23,769 nt of DNA from Methylobacterium sp. (GCA_020252865.1 JADCCH010000178.1:1-23769), one strand, 5' to 3'. Shown: positions 1-8,087, numbered from the stretch's first letter. Notes: generated by a model not told the origin, from the sequence alone. Translations and numbers: made by a program.

Positions 1-482
1 TCACCCTGCCGGGAGGATTCCTGTTCGGCGCGACGCTCGGAACGCTGCTGACCGTGACCGCTGCCACGATCGGCGCGACGCTGATCTTCCTCTTCGCCAG
101 GGCGATCTTTGGCGAGAACGCGCTGGATCGCTTCGGAGCGCCGGCGGCGAGGCTGGCAGAGGGCATCCGTCGTAATGCCGGCCCCTACCTGCTCGTGCTC
201 CGTCTCGTGCCGCTCTTTCCCTTCTTCCTTGTCAATCTCGTTCCGGCCTTCGTGGGCGTGAAGCTGCTGACCTATGTGTTGACCACCTTTTTCGGGATCA
301 TTCCCGGCACCGCCGTTTTCTCGCTCGCAGGGGCAGGCCTGGGTTCGGTTCTGGATCAGGGCGGTGCCATCACACCGGGTTCGATCCTGACGCCTGAGAT
401 CATCGCGGGGCTCGCCGGGCTCGCGGCACTTTCGCTTGCGGCCATTCCGCTGCGCAAGCGCTTCGAGGGCCGGAATGCGTGA
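1..482 (+). CDS. TVP38/TMEM64 (DedA/SNARE-associated) membrane protein, 5' end cut off
   Basis: The reading frame is open from base 3, so the gene begins upstream of the window; the GTG at 54 is an internal codon. Visible codons before it read TLPGGFLFGATLGTLL, the typical glycine-rich re-entrant loop of this family. The conserved core LVNLVPAFVGV followed by FFGIIPGT is seen about 60-85 residues after base 54. There are several hydrophobic segments and a basic C-terminal tail. The family consists of polytopic inner-membrane proteins; relatives (DedA, TMEM41B) are implicated in lipid scrambling or carrier-lipid recycling, but the substrate here is unknown. The stop overlaps a GTG that could start the next gene (GTGA). 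A carrier-lipid role would fit the downstream GT-C glycosyltransferase, but this is inference. Confidence 0.85.
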   Translation, partial: TLPGGFLFGATLGTLLTVTAATIGATLIFLFARAIFGENALDRFGAPAARLAEGIRRNAGPYLLVLRLVPLFPFFLVNLVPAFVGVKLLTYVLTTFFGIIPGTAVFSLAGAGLGSVLDQGGAITPGSILTPEIIAGLAGLAALSLAAIPLRKRFEGRNA

Positions 483-517
483 AGACAAATCCTATGAATT
501 CTGTGGAGGTCGCATTC

Positions 518-1351
518 ATGCGCAACAGCCCACCCAAACCTGATCGTCGCCAGGCCCTTGGGCTCAGTGTTTCACTTGGCCTTCTGCTTGTGTTCGCGCC
601 GGGCGGAATCGCAGCCGCACAGGGTGACGCCGATGCACCTTATGATGCTCTTCTGCGTCGCTATGTGAAGCCGAGCCCGGATGGCGTGACGCGGGTCGAT
701 TACGCCGGCTGGCGCGCCCATGCAGCCGATCGCGCGGCACTTGATGCCTATATCGCGGAGCTGGCGCAGCGCCAGCCCTCCACCATGGCCCGCGACGAGG
801 CGCTGGCCTATTGGGGCAACCTCTATAATGCCGTCACCCTCAAGGTCGTGATCGACCGGTATCCGGTTGCCTCGATCCGCGATATCAAAAGCGATTCATG
901 GCTCGACCCGAAGGCCTATACCGGCCCGTGGCGTCAGCCTCGGGTGACGGTGGAAGGCCGCCGTCTCTCGCTCGATGACATCGAGCATTCCATCATGCGT
1001 CCGACTTTCAAGGATCCGCGCGTTCATTACGTGGTGAATTGCGCCTCCTATGGTTGCCCCAATCTTCTCAACCGCGCCTGGCGTGCGGCCACGCTTGAGG
1101 CCGACCTCGATCAAGCCGCGCGCGACTTCATCAACCATCCGCGTGGGGTAACGGTGCTTCCCTCGGGCGGGCTCAGGGTCTCGTCGATCTACAAGTGGTT
1201 CATTGAGGATTTCGGCGGCAACGATGCCGGCCTGATCGCGCATTTCCTCGCCTTTGCGCAGCCCGGGCTGAAGCAGAAGCTCGCGAGATCGCCGCGGATT
1301 GTTGAGGATGATTACGACTGGTCGCTCAACCGCAGCCTGCCCATATCGTGA
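518..1351 (+). CDS. Exported DUF547 domain protein
   Basis: 277 residues from the ATG at 518. This start is preferred because an ideal Shine-Dalgarno GGAGGT lies at 505-510, 7 bases upstream. The frame is also open from a GTG at 479 that overlaps the preceding stop as GTGA, so 479 is the alternative start. The N-terminus has RR followed by a hydrophobic stretch and an AAAQG-like cleavage region, suggesting export, possibly by Tat (DRRQALGL). The mature part matches DUF547: YWGNLYNAVTL, the signature NCASYGCPNL with Cys at about 175 and 180, and SSIYKWF near the C-terminus. DUF547 has no established enzymatic activity; the paired cysteines suggest a redox or metal role in the periplasm (inference). 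It sits between a TVP38 protein and a rhodanese in a tight operon. Confidence 0.88.
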   Translation: MRNSPPKPDRRQALGLSVSLGLLLVFAPGGIAAAQGDADAPYDALLRRYVKPSPDGVTRVDYAGWRAHAADRAALDAYIAELAQRQPSTMARDEALAYWGNLYNAVTLKVVIDRYPVASIRDIKSDSWLDPKAYTGPWRQPRVTVEGRRLSLDDIEHSIMRPTFKDPRVHYVVNCASYGCPNLLNRAWRAATLEADLDQAARDFINHPRGVTVLPSGGLRVSSIYKWFIEDFGGNDAGLIAHFLAFAQPGLKQKLARSPRIVEDDYDWSLNRSLPIS

Positions 1352-1386
1352 ATGTGGCAAATCCGAAGGGTCCAAACGGGAGACAT

Positions 1387-1980
1387 ATGGTGACAAGCAT
1401 CTCACCTCGTTCGCGTGCAATCGGTTACGCGGCCGGCTTGCTCCTTGTCGCAGCGCTGACCTTGGCCAACGTGTTGAAACTTTCGTCGATCCATGGCCCC
1501 TCGATACTCGATCCGACCAATCCGAAGGTCACGCTCGAGGATGTCGAAAGCGAAATCATCCGGCGTTACCCGGTTGATGACGTCTCCGCCTCCAAGCTGG
1601 CAAGCATGATGGCCACGAGCCCGGTCACCCTGTTCGACGTGCGCACCCGGGAGGAATTCGAGGCCGGACATCTTCCCGGGGCAATCCGCATCGAGCCAGG
1701 CAGCTCGGCGAAGGATATTCTCAGCGCGCATCGAGACAAACTGGGTGGTCAGCCTGTTGTTTTCTATTGTGCCGTTGGCGTGCGGTCGTCGCAGGTGCTG
1801 ATGCAGACCCTGCGGGAACTCGCGCCCCTCACCAAAGGGCAGATCTTCAACCTCCGCGGTGGCGTGTTTCGCTGGGCGGCCGAAGGGCGTGTGCTGGTCA
1901 AGGGCGATGAACCGGGCAAGCCTCACCCCTACGATCCGAACTGGGGCAAGCTTCTTGCGCGGACCATTCCCGGTTCATGA
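1387..1980 (+). CDS. Membrane-anchored rhodanese-domain protein
   Basis: 197 residues from the ATG at 1387, which has GGGAG at 1378-1382. The alternative start is a GTG at 1348 that overlaps the DUF547 stop by GTGA but has no visible ribosome-binding site. An N-terminal hydrophobic helix (AIGYAAGLLLVAALTLANVL) anchors or exports the protein. A single rhodanese domain follows, with LFDVRTREEFEAGHLPGA and the active-site loop CAVGVRS; the catalytic cysteine is about residue 128. Rhodaneses carry sulfur (or selenium) as a Cys persulfide/perselenide. The likely periplasmic location and operon position beside DUF547 and an FAD oxidoreductase suggest a sulfur/selenium or thiol-redox step, but the acceptor is unknown. 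Its stop overlaps the next start as ATGA. Confidence 0.88.
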   Translation: MVTSISPRSRAIGYAAGLLLVAALTLANVLKLSSIHGPSILDPTNPKVTLEDVESEIIRRYPVDDVSASKLASMMATSPVTLFDVRTREEFEAGHLPGAIRIEPGSSAKDILSAHRDKLGGQPVVFYCAVGVRSSQVLMQTLRELAPLTKGQIFNLRGGVFRWAAEGRVLVKGDEPGKPHPYDPNWGKLLARTIPGS

Positions 1981-3392
1981 ATGTGCCATCTTCACTTCCT
2001 GACGAGCGGTCGCGCCTGCGGGATTTCCGGCTTGGGATCTTGCTCTCTGCCTTGGCCGTTGCGATTCTGTCCCACTTGGTGCTGGCGCGCGCCTTTGGTC
2101 CATTATCCGGGGCTGCAAGAGACAGCTGGGGCGTGGCCCTCTCCCTGTTCGGCCTGCTGACACTGTCGGGGGGGCTTGTGGTCTGGGCCATCTGGCTTGC
2201 ACGGGGAATGGCGCCGCATTGGGGCATTGGTGCCGCCATCGCAGCTGCCGGAATTCTCATGCGTCTGCCGTATTTGGGCGCCGGCCCGATGCTGGAGGAT
2301 GATCACTACCGCTACCTCCTTGATGGCGCGATGGTGGCGCGAGGCTTCAATCCCTACACCCTTTCGCCCCAGAACTTGCTGGGCGACGTGCCCCCCGCGC
2401 TCACCGGCCTGGTTGAAGCCGGTCGAGGGGTGATCGAGGCCATCAACTTTCCCGATCTCCGGTCCATCTATCCAGGTTCCGCTCAAGCCCTGTTTGCCAT
2501 CGCCCACTGGATCGCGCCCTGGAAGCTTGATGGATTGCGCCTTGTCATCTTCTCGGCGGAGGCGGCGACGGCGATCCTGATCTGGCACTGGCTTCGGAGC
2601 AACGGCGGCTCCATGCTCATGGGTGCGCTTTACTGGTGCAACCCTCTGATGGCCTTCTGCCTGACAGGCCAGGCCCATATCGATGCGGCCCTGGCTCCTC
2701 CTATTCTGCTTGCGCTGCTTGCAGCGAGCCGGAATCGCGCGCTCGCCGCCGGGATCGGGCTTGGGCTGGCGGTGGGTGTGAAGCTTTGGCCGCTTCTGCT
2801 CGCCCCGCTTCTCGCAAGGGCGCTCTGGCCGGATCGCCGGAGGCTTTTCGAGTTTTCGCTTGGCCTTGGAAGCATCACCCTGCTCACTTGCGGGCCACTG
2901 CTCTGGGCGAGCCTCCCGGCGCAGGCCGGGCTCACCGCCTATGCCGGTGGATGGAGCATCAATAATGCCCCATTTGCGTGGCTTTCCTTCCTGTTTTTTC
3001 AAGGTTTCGGGCCCGGAACGGGTGAATTGGTTCTTCGAGCAGCCATTGTCAGCGTCGCTGCCGGCGCGAGCCTCGCGATCGGCCTTCGATCCGGGAAAGG
3101 TTCAGCCGGGCTCGTGTGCCGGGCCTCCATTCTCGCCGGTTTGCTCTTCTATCTCTCGCCGGCACAGTTTCCCTGGTATGCCGCGTGGTTTCTCCCTCTT
3201 GCGGCTGCCAGCGGTTCCTGGGTCCTGATCTTCGGCGCTGTCGGCCTGCCGATCTATTTCCTGTTTTTTCCGCTTGCCGCCGCGGGCCTGCGCGACATTC
3301 ACAGCTACGGGCTTGCTGCCTTGCACCTCGCACCGCTCTTCGGGGCGATCGCGCTGCACGAACGCCTCGGGGCGCGCGAGGTGAAGCGATGA
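1977..3392 (+). CDS. GT-C type (GT87/mannosyltransferase-like) polytopic glycosyltransferase
   Basis: 471 residues with roughly ten or more hydrophobic segments. After the second to third helix comes an acidic loop with adjacent Asp residues at 108-109 (LEDDHYRYLLDG) followed by GFNPYTLSP. This is the pattern of polyprenyl-phosphate-sugar-dependent GT-C enzymes such as GT87 and MptA/B-like mannosyltransferases, where the loop Asp is catalytic. Such enzymes transfer a sugar from a lipid-linked donor on the periplasmic side of the inner membrane. The ATG overlaps the rhodanese stop (ATGA) and the stop overlaps the GT2 start (ATGA), indicating translational coupling. The downstream GT2 enzyme could make the lipid-linked donor. 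Donor sugar and acceptor are not determinable from sequence. The exact family (GT87 versus DUF2029-like or GT83) is uncertain. Confidence 0.75.
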   Translation: MNVPSSLPDERSRLRDFRLGILLSALAVAILSHLVLARAFGPLSGAARDSWGVALSLFGLLTLSGGLVVWAIWLARGMAPHWGIGAAIAAAGILMRLPYLGAGPMLEDDHYRYLLDGAMVARGFNPYTLSPQNLLGDVPPALTGLVEAGRGVIEAINFPDLRSIYPGSAQALFAIAHWIAPWKLDGLRLVIFSAEAATAILIWHWLRSNGGSMLMGALYWCNPLMAFCLTGQAHIDAALAPPILLALLAASRNRALAAGIGLGLAVGVKLWPLLLAPLLARALWPDRRRLFEFSLGLGSITLLTCGPLLWASLPAQAGLTAYAGGWSINNAPFAWLSFLFFQGFGPGTGELVLRAAIVSVAAGASLAIGLRSGKGSAGLVCRASILAGLLFYLSPAQFPWYAAWFLPLAAASGSWVLIFGAVGLPIYFLFFPLAAAGLRDIHSYGLAALHLAPLFGAIALHERLGAREVKR

Positions 3393-4105
3393 GCCTCGGC
3401 GGCAAGAGGATCGGCGTGGTTATTCCCACGCGTAACGAAGCGGGCGCGCTGCCGGCCGTGCTCGCAGCCATGCCTGTTTTCGTCGATGCGGTCGCCATTG
3501 GTGATTTTCGATCCAATGACGGGACACCACAGATCGGCCGACGCGCCGGGGCAATCGTGGTCGAGGTGACAGGTCCGGGTTACGGGCGCGCTTGTCTGGA
3601 AGCAATCGCGGCGCTTCCGCCGGTTGACATCCTCGTGTTTGTCGATGGAGACGCGGCCGATGATCTCTCGGCCATGCCCCGCCTGCTGGCGCCGATCCTC
3701 GCGGGAGAAGCGGACTTCACGCTTGGCTCGCGCGTCCTGGGCAAGCGGGAGCCAGGCGCATTGACACCTCAGCAAATCTTCGGGAACTGGCTGGCTTGCA
3801 CGCTGATCCGGCTCATCTGGGGCAGGAATTTCACCGATCTTGGCCCATTCCGGGCGATTTCCCGCGATGCGTTCGACCAACTCGTTATGGCTGACCTGAA
3901 TTTCGGCTGGACCGTCGAGATGCAGATCAAGGCCGCGCGGCGGGGATTGCCCATATTCGAGATCCCGGTTGATTACCGTCGCAGGATCGGTGTGTCGAAG
4001 GTGTCGGGAACGGTGAGCGGAACCATCCGGGCCGGAGTCAAGATCCTCTGGGTGATCGGGCGCGAGGCGATGACTTCGCGGAGTGGTGCGAGATCCCGGC
4101 CATGA
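3389..4105 (+). CDS. Family 2 glycosyltransferase (dolichyl/polyprenyl-phosphate sugar synthase-like)
   Basis: 238 residues from the ATG at 3389, chosen because it overlaps the preceding stop (ATGA) and places the Rossmann-like start VVIPTRNEAGAL at residue 10. GT-A motifs follow: DFRSNDGT (39-46), FVDGDAADD (84-92, metal-binding DxD-type Asp 86 and 88), TLGSR, and the characteristic NFTDLGPFRAI (147-157) and GWTVEMQIKAARRGL. There is no C-terminal membrane domain. The family is soluble or peripheral GT2 enzymes related to DPM1 and UgtA-like proteins that transfer a sugar from a nucleotide sugar to a carrier lipid or acceptor. GDFRSNDGT replaces the more common VDDGSTDGT. Together with the adjacent GT-C enzyme it suggests a two-step lipid-carrier glycosylation module (inference). 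Confidence 0.85.
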   Translation: MSLGGKRIGVVIPTRNEAGALPAVLAAMPVFVDAVAIGDFRSNDGTPQIGRRAGAIVVEVTGPGYGRACLEAIAALPPVDILVFVDGDAADDLSAMPRLLAPILAGEADFTLGSRVLGKREPGALTPQQIFGNWLACTLIRLIWGRNFTDLGPFRAISRDAFDQLVMADLNFGWTVEMQIKAARRGLPIFEIPVDYRRRIGVSKVSGTVSGTIRAGVKILWVIGREAMTSRSGARSRP

Positions 4106-4806
4106 CCCTTGCACCGATCGGCCTTGGATTGATGTGCAAACCGCCGCGCCCGGGCATCAGCAAGACTCGTCTTGCGGCCAGCATCGGGCCAGAAGCCGCC
4201 GCGCGTCTGTGCAGCGCCTTTCTGGAGGATTCTGCGCGTGCGGCGCGCGAGGCTGCTGATCGTGCGGAGATCGAGCCCCGGGCATTTTTCCGGCCAGTTG
4301 ATGCGGCACAGGAAATCGCAGCGATCCTGGGCCCGGAATGGCGCCTCGCCTATGCTGATGCCGGCGATCTCGGCGCAACCATGCTCGAGGTCTTGGAAAC
4401 ATGCCTGAGGCATTGTCCGGCTGGCGCGATGATCATGGGCGCGGACGTGCCGCTCCTCGGCAGCGATGTTCTCGTTGAGGCAGCGCATTGTCTTCGGAAA
4501 GGCAATCCTGACGAGGTCGTAATCGTCCCGAGCGTTGATGGCGGCTATTGCCTGCTGGGTGTGCGCAGCCTCGAAGCCGCCGCAACGCTCTGCGCCCCGA
4601 TGGCCTGGAGCACGCCAACGGTGCTGGATGAAACCTTGCGTCGTGCATCAACGGCCAATCTGAATGTCCGGCTTCTTTCCGCGCAGCGCGACATGGATGA
4701 GCTTGCCGATCTCGACTGGCTTCGCGGGCAACTGGCCGTGGGGGACAGATTGGCCCCGCGCACGCGCGCGGTCATCGCCCAACTGGGGGAGGCGCTTTTC
4801 CGATGA
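4102..4806 (+). CDS. DUF2064 / TIGR04282-type glycosyltransferase-like protein
   Basis: 234 residues, ATGA overlap with the GT2 gene. It matches the DUF2064 pattern: MCKPPRPGISKTRLAASIGP at residues 11-30 (KxP..PG..KTRL), a central IMGADVPLL (111-119, in place of the usual GSDCPDL) and PSVDGGYCLLG (143-153). The fold is GT-A/nucleotidyltransferase, similar to CofC and MobA. TIGRFAM named this family rSAM/selenodomain-associated transferase 1, later arsenosugar biosynthesis glycosyltransferase, from genome context rather than biochemistry. Its presence directly before a SelD-associated type flavoprotein keeps that context. Substrate unknown. The stop overlaps the next start by ATGA. Confidence 0.85.
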   Translation: MTLAPIGLGLMCKPPRPGISKTRLAASIGPEAAARLCSAFLEDSARAAREAADRAEIEPRAFFRPVDAAQEIAAILGPEWRLAYADAGDLGATMLEVLETCLRHCPAGAMIMGADVPLLGSDVLVEAAHCLRKGNPDEVVIVPSVDGGYCLLGVRSLEAAATLCAPMAWSTPTVLDETLRRASTANLNVRLLSAQRDMDELADLDWLRGQLAVGDRLAPRTRAVIAQLGEALFR

Positions 4807-5933
4807 GCCGGCAGCTGGTCCTTGTCGGGGGCGGGCATGCCCATGTTCAGGTCATCCGCGCCCTGGCTGAACATCCCGAGCCGGATATCGCGGTGACGCT
4901 GGTGACAGATCGGCTGCTTACACCCTATTCAGGCATGCTTCCGGGCCATGTTGCCGGGTTCTACAGCCATTCCGAGATGCATATCGATCTCGGGCGTCTC
5001 GCGCGGGTTTCAGGCGTGTCGCTCGTGGCTTCCGCCGCGAACGGGATCGACCGGGTGAACCGCCATGTGCGAACCAAAGATGGCAGCATGATCCCCTATG
5101 ACATGCTCTCGCTCAATATCGGGATCACACCAGACCTTTCCGGGATCACCGGTGCCGGGCAGCATGGAATCGCGGTCAAGCCGATCAGCACCTTTCTCGA
5201 GAGGCTCGACGCTCTTTTGGCCGATGCCGCACGCCCGGATGGGCCGCGCCGGATCGTGCTGGTGGGTGGCGGCGCCGCCGGGATCGAACTGGCGCTCGCA
5301 CTCAAAGCACGATTGGGCAATCTCGAGACCGCCGGCCGTCCGTTCTGGATCGCCATCGCGACGGGTAACGGGCTTGTCCCGACCTTGAACGCGGGCGTTC
5401 GCCGGCTTGTCCGCCATACACTCGCCCGGCAGGGCGTCACCGTGCTGGATTCCTTTCGCGTCGTGGAAATCACTGCCGATGGTATTCGTGCCGAGGATGG
5501 ACGCTCTGTCGAGGCCGAAGCTGTCCTTGTGTCCACCGCGGCCAAGGCACCGGAATGGCTGGGCGAGACAGGTCTGGCGACAACCACCGGCGGCTTTCTC
5601 GCCATCGCGCCCACCCTTGCCTCGATCGGCGATCCCGCGATCTTCGCCGTCGGGGATTGCGCGACAATGATATCAGATCCCATGCCCAAGGCCGGGGTTT
5701 TCGCTGTCCGTCAGGGTGCGGCATTGACCGGGAACATCCGCCGCGCCTTGCGGGGCGAGCCTCTCAAGCCGCACCGGCCTGACCCTGATTTTCTGACCAT
5801 CCTGATGACCGGCGACGGTTCGGCCATTGCTGGTCGCGGCGCTTGGCTGGCCGTGGAGGGGCGTTGGGTCTGGCGGTGGAAAGACTGGATCGACCGCCGC
5901 TTCATGCGCCGGTTCTCGGATTTCCGCCTTTAG
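4803..5933 (+). CDS. FAD/NAD(P)-dependent oxidoreductase, SelD-associated (TIGR03169-like)
   Basis: 376 residues, ATGA overlap with the preceding gene. The FAD-binding start is LVLVGGGHAHVQVIRAL (residues 5-21); the GGGHAHV form is distinctive of the oxidoreductase domain often fused N-terminally to selenophosphate synthetase SelD. Further motifs are TPYSGMLPGHVAGFY (40-55), a second Rossmann motif IVLVGGGAAGIELALAL near 155-171, and FAVGDCATM near 282-290 for FAD ribityl contact. No CxxC redox-active pair like that of disulfide reductases is seen, so it resembles NDH-2-type dehydrogenases. No SelD domain follows; the gene ends 15 bases before the convergent mtaP stop. It is the last gene of the + strand operon. 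The electron acceptor is unknown. Confidence 0.85.
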   Translation: MSRQLVLVGGGHAHVQVIRALAEHPEPDIAVTLVTDRLLTPYSGMLPGHVAGFYSHSEMHIDLGRLARVSGVSLVASAANGIDRVNRHVRTKDGSMIPYDMLSLNIGITPDLSGITGAGQHGIAVKPISTFLERLDALLADAARPDGPRRIVLVGGGAAGIELALALKARLGNLETAGRPFWIAIATGNGLVPTLNAGVRRLVRHTLARQGVTVLDSFRVVEITADGIRAEDGRSVEAEAVLVSTAAKAPEWLGETGLATTTGGFLAIAPTLASIGDPAIFAVGDCATMISDPMPKAGVFAVRQGAALTGNIRRALRGEPLKPHRPDPDFLTILMTGDGSAIAGRGAWLAVEGRWVWRWKDWIDRRFMRRFSDFRL

Positions 5934-5948
5934 GCCAGGAGCCAATGC

Positions 5949-6818
5949 CTACCGCAGGACGCGCCCGGCAATCGCGTCGAGCCTGGCAACAAGGGCTGGA
6001 TCGCGCGCTTCCTTCGCCGTGATGATCGCGAAATCGAGTGCCCGATGCGAGCCTGCCGGGCATTCCTCGCGCTCCGCCGGGAAATCAGCGGCCAGAGCCG
6101 CGAGAACGCGACGCGCGGCCTCCGAGTTTTCGTGGACCTGCCGCAGGATCAGCTCGACGTTCACATCCTCATGATGGGGATGCCAGCAGTCAAAATCTGT
6201 CACCATCGCGCACATGCAATAGGTGATCTCCGCCTCGCGTGCCAACTTCGCTTCAGGCATCGATGTCATGCCGATCACATCGTAGCCTTGGCCCTTGTAG
6301 AAGAGGCTTTCGGCCCGTGTCGAGAATTGCGGCCCTTCCATGCAGACCGCTGTTCCTCCTTCTCGGATGTTCACGCCGACCCGCCTTGCTGCTTCGGCAA
6401 CCCGGTGCCGCAGGCGGGGCCCGAAAGGTTCGCCGAAGGGAACATGCGCGACGCAACCATTGCCGAAGAAGCTGCTCTCGCGCGCGAAAGTTCGATCCAC
6501 CAGCTGATCGGGCAGCAAGAAGGTCCCAGGCGGCAGTTCTTCCTTGTAGGACCCGACCGCCGAGAAGCTGACGATATCGGTGACGCCAAGGCGTTTGAGC
6601 GCATCGATGTTCGCCCGGTAGTTGATCCCGCCCGGCGAAAAGCGATGGCCATCCCCATGCCGGGGCAGAAAAACAATCTCGGTGGCACCGATGCGCCCGA
6701 ATCTCAGGGCTGCGGAGGGGGCGCCCCACGGCGTCTGGACCATCTCCTCGCGGCGATACTCCAGCCCCGGCAAGTCATACAGTCCGGACCCACCGATGAC
6801 ACCCAGCCGCGCGTTCAT
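5949..6818 (-). CDS. mtaP: S-methyl-5'-thioadenosine phosphorylase
   Basis: 289 residues, normal length for the family. It converts methylthioadenosine plus phosphate to adenine and methylthioribose-1-phosphate in the cytosol (methionine salvage and polyamine by-product clearance). Motifs seen: LGVIGGSGLYDL at the start, LPRHGDGHRFSPGGINYRAN (phosphate binding, residues 51-70), CMEGPQFSTRAES, GMTSMPEAKLAREAEI and TDFDCWH. The Asp in TDFD favours 6-amino purines, so MTAP rather than inosine/guanosine phosphorylase. It is convergent with the upstream flavoprotein gene (15-base gap) and lies 60 bases downstream of nrsF on the same strand, so it could be read through from sigF-nrsF. Homologues can also accept 5'-deoxyadenosine, the by-product of radical SAM enzymes (family knowledge). 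Confidence 0.93.
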   Translation of the reverse strand: MNARLGVIGGSGLYDLPGLEYRREEMVQTPWGAPSAALRFGRIGATEIVFLPRHGDGHRFSPGGINYRANIDALKRLGVTDIVSFSAVGSYKEELPPGTFLLPDQLVDRTFARESSFFGNGCVAHVPFGEPFGPRLRHRVAEAARRVGVNIREGGTAVCMEGPQFSTRAESLFYKGQGYDVIGMTSMPEAKLAREAEITYCMCAMVTDFDCWHPHHEDVNVELILRQVHENSEAARRVLAALAADFPAEREECPAGSHRALDFAIITAKEARDPALVARLDAIAGRVLR

Positions 6819-6878
6819 GACATGTTTTTCCGTTGTGAGTTTTGAAGATGGCGTGCGGTTCAGATCGCGCGCCGTCGC

Positions 6879-7514
6879 TTACCAGCGGAGCAGCGTTCGA
6901 CCCAAGACCGCGCCGAGCCCGGCAACCAAAATCGCAGCCAGCGAATACCATGTCGCGACGAAAACAAGGCTGTCCTCGGTGCAGAATACCCCATAGGCGA
7001 TGATCGCCGCGCCAGCTGAAGCGAGGCCAGCAAGCCCGCCAGCAAAGGTGGGGGAGGTCGTTGCTCCACCCCGCAAGGCATGGAGCGAAACAACGAGAGG
7101 CGGCAATGCAAGCAACGGGATGACCATCAGGCAAACAACGACGCTCTTGCCGAACATTCGGACAAGCCATCCATCCGGGCCTCGAAACACAAGATCTGTG
7201 GCGAAAAGAAGCGCCAGAAAGGCAGCGAAGGTAACCAGACGCTGCAAGGGCTGAACGACAGATGCTTCCGGTCGCGCGAGTGACGTTGCCCCTCCGATCG
7301 CCGCCCAGGCCAGCAAGGCCCCCATGAAGACCTTCATGATTGAGGGCAGCAAGCCACCGCCAAGCAGGTCAGCCCGCGCTCCGGCGAAGAGGAGGAAGGC
7401 TGCGCCTGTCACGACGGCGGTCGCCGACATCCAGCGCGTCAGCGCTATCCCCCGGCGGGCCGGCCCTGAGGGAAGATCCTCCGCCAGGAGCCTTATGAAA
7501 TTTTCAGTTTTCAT
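6879..7514 (-). CDS. nrsF: NrsF (DUF1109) membrane anti-sigma factor
   Basis: 211 residues with a short cytoplasmic N-terminus (MKTENFIRLLAEDLPSG) and six hydrophobic helices, the layout of DUF1109 proteins. Cysteines occur at 128 (VVVCLMV) and 178 (YGVFCTEDS). In Caulobacter NrsF two conserved cysteines at comparable positions are needed to sense chromate and cadmium stress (recalled family knowledge). The gene overlaps the end of the sigma factor gene by 11 bases, so the two are almost certainly co-translated. The protein should sequester SigF at the inner membrane until stress releases it. Confidence 0.88.
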   Translation of the reverse strand: MKTENFIRLLAEDLPSGPARRGIALTRWMSATAVVTGAAFLLFAGARADLLGGGLLPSIMKVFMGALLAWAAIGGATSLARPEASVVQPLQRLVTFAAFLALLFATDLVFRGPDGWLVRMFGKSVVVCLMVIPLLALPPLVVSLHALRGGATTSPTFAGGLAGLASAGAAIIAYGVFCTEDSLVFVATWYSLAAILVAGLGAVLGRTLLRW

Positions 7515-8070
7515 GGCTTCCGGTCCTGAAGATCGTCGCGAGTTTTTTCAGCGAACGGTGGAGAGCAACCCGAACCGCTCCCTCGCTCATCCCGAGAGCG
7601 CTGCCGACTTCCGCTGCCGAGCGGCCCATGAGCATGATCTGTTCGACGATGTCGCGCTGTCGGGCTTCAAGGGCTTGGAGGATGCGCTTGCTGTCCAGGG
7701 TGTGATCTTCCTGTCCCTCCGGGGCGGCCAGAGTGTCGGCAAGGCCGTCAAGTTCAACCTCTCCGCGAATGCCTGCGCGGCGCAGCGCGTCGATGGTCTT
7801 GTAGCGTGCCACCGCGTTCAGCCATGGCATGAAAGGGAGGGACCGGTCCCAGGTCGCCCGCTTGACATGGACAGCGAGCAAGATCTCCTGGACGATATCC
7901 TCGAGATCGGCGGTTCCCCGTCCGGAGCGAGACAGAACCCGCCGAACCGTGTTTCGCAGATGCGGCGCGATCGCACCAAGCAAGGTCCGGTAGGCGAGAG
8001 CATCCCCATCAAGAGCCAGACGCATCAGACGGCCCCATTCCTCTTCGTAACCGAACCGGCGTTCCTGCAC
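7504..8070 (-). CDS. sigF: ECF RNA polymerase sigma factor, SigF type
   Basis: 188 residues from a GTG at 8070, with AGGAT at 8076-8080 as ribosome-binding site. Region 2 includes DLEDIVQEILLAVHVKRATWD and FMPWLNAVARYKTIDALRR (promoter -10 recognition and core binding). Region 4 includes RDIVEQIMLMGRSAAEVGSALGMSEGAVRVALHRSLKKL, a helix-turn-helix for the -35. Pairing with a DUF1109 anti-sigma factor places it in the SigF/NrsF class of ECF factors (ECF16 in one scheme) that answer metal or oxidative stress. An ECF-like promoter lies immediately upstream, suggesting autoregulation. No typical SigF target (bufferin/DUF2282, DUF692) is seen beside it. Confidence 0.9.
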   Translation of the reverse strand: MQERRFGYEEEWGRLMRLALDGDALAYRTLLGAIAPHLRNTVRRVLSRSGRGTADLEDIVQEILLAVHVKRATWDRSLPFMPWLNAVARYKTIDALRRAGIRGEVELDGLADTLAAPEGQEDHTLDSKRILQALEARQRDIVEQIMLMGRSAAEVGSALGMSEGAVRVALHRSLKKLATIFRTGSHEN

Positions 8071-8087
8071 GTGTCATCCTACTCGGT

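Noticed and set aside
3116..3388. 91-codon N-terminal extension of the GT2 gene
   Set aside because: It lies inside the GT-C gene in another frame; the ATGA overlap at 3389 gives the normal family start.
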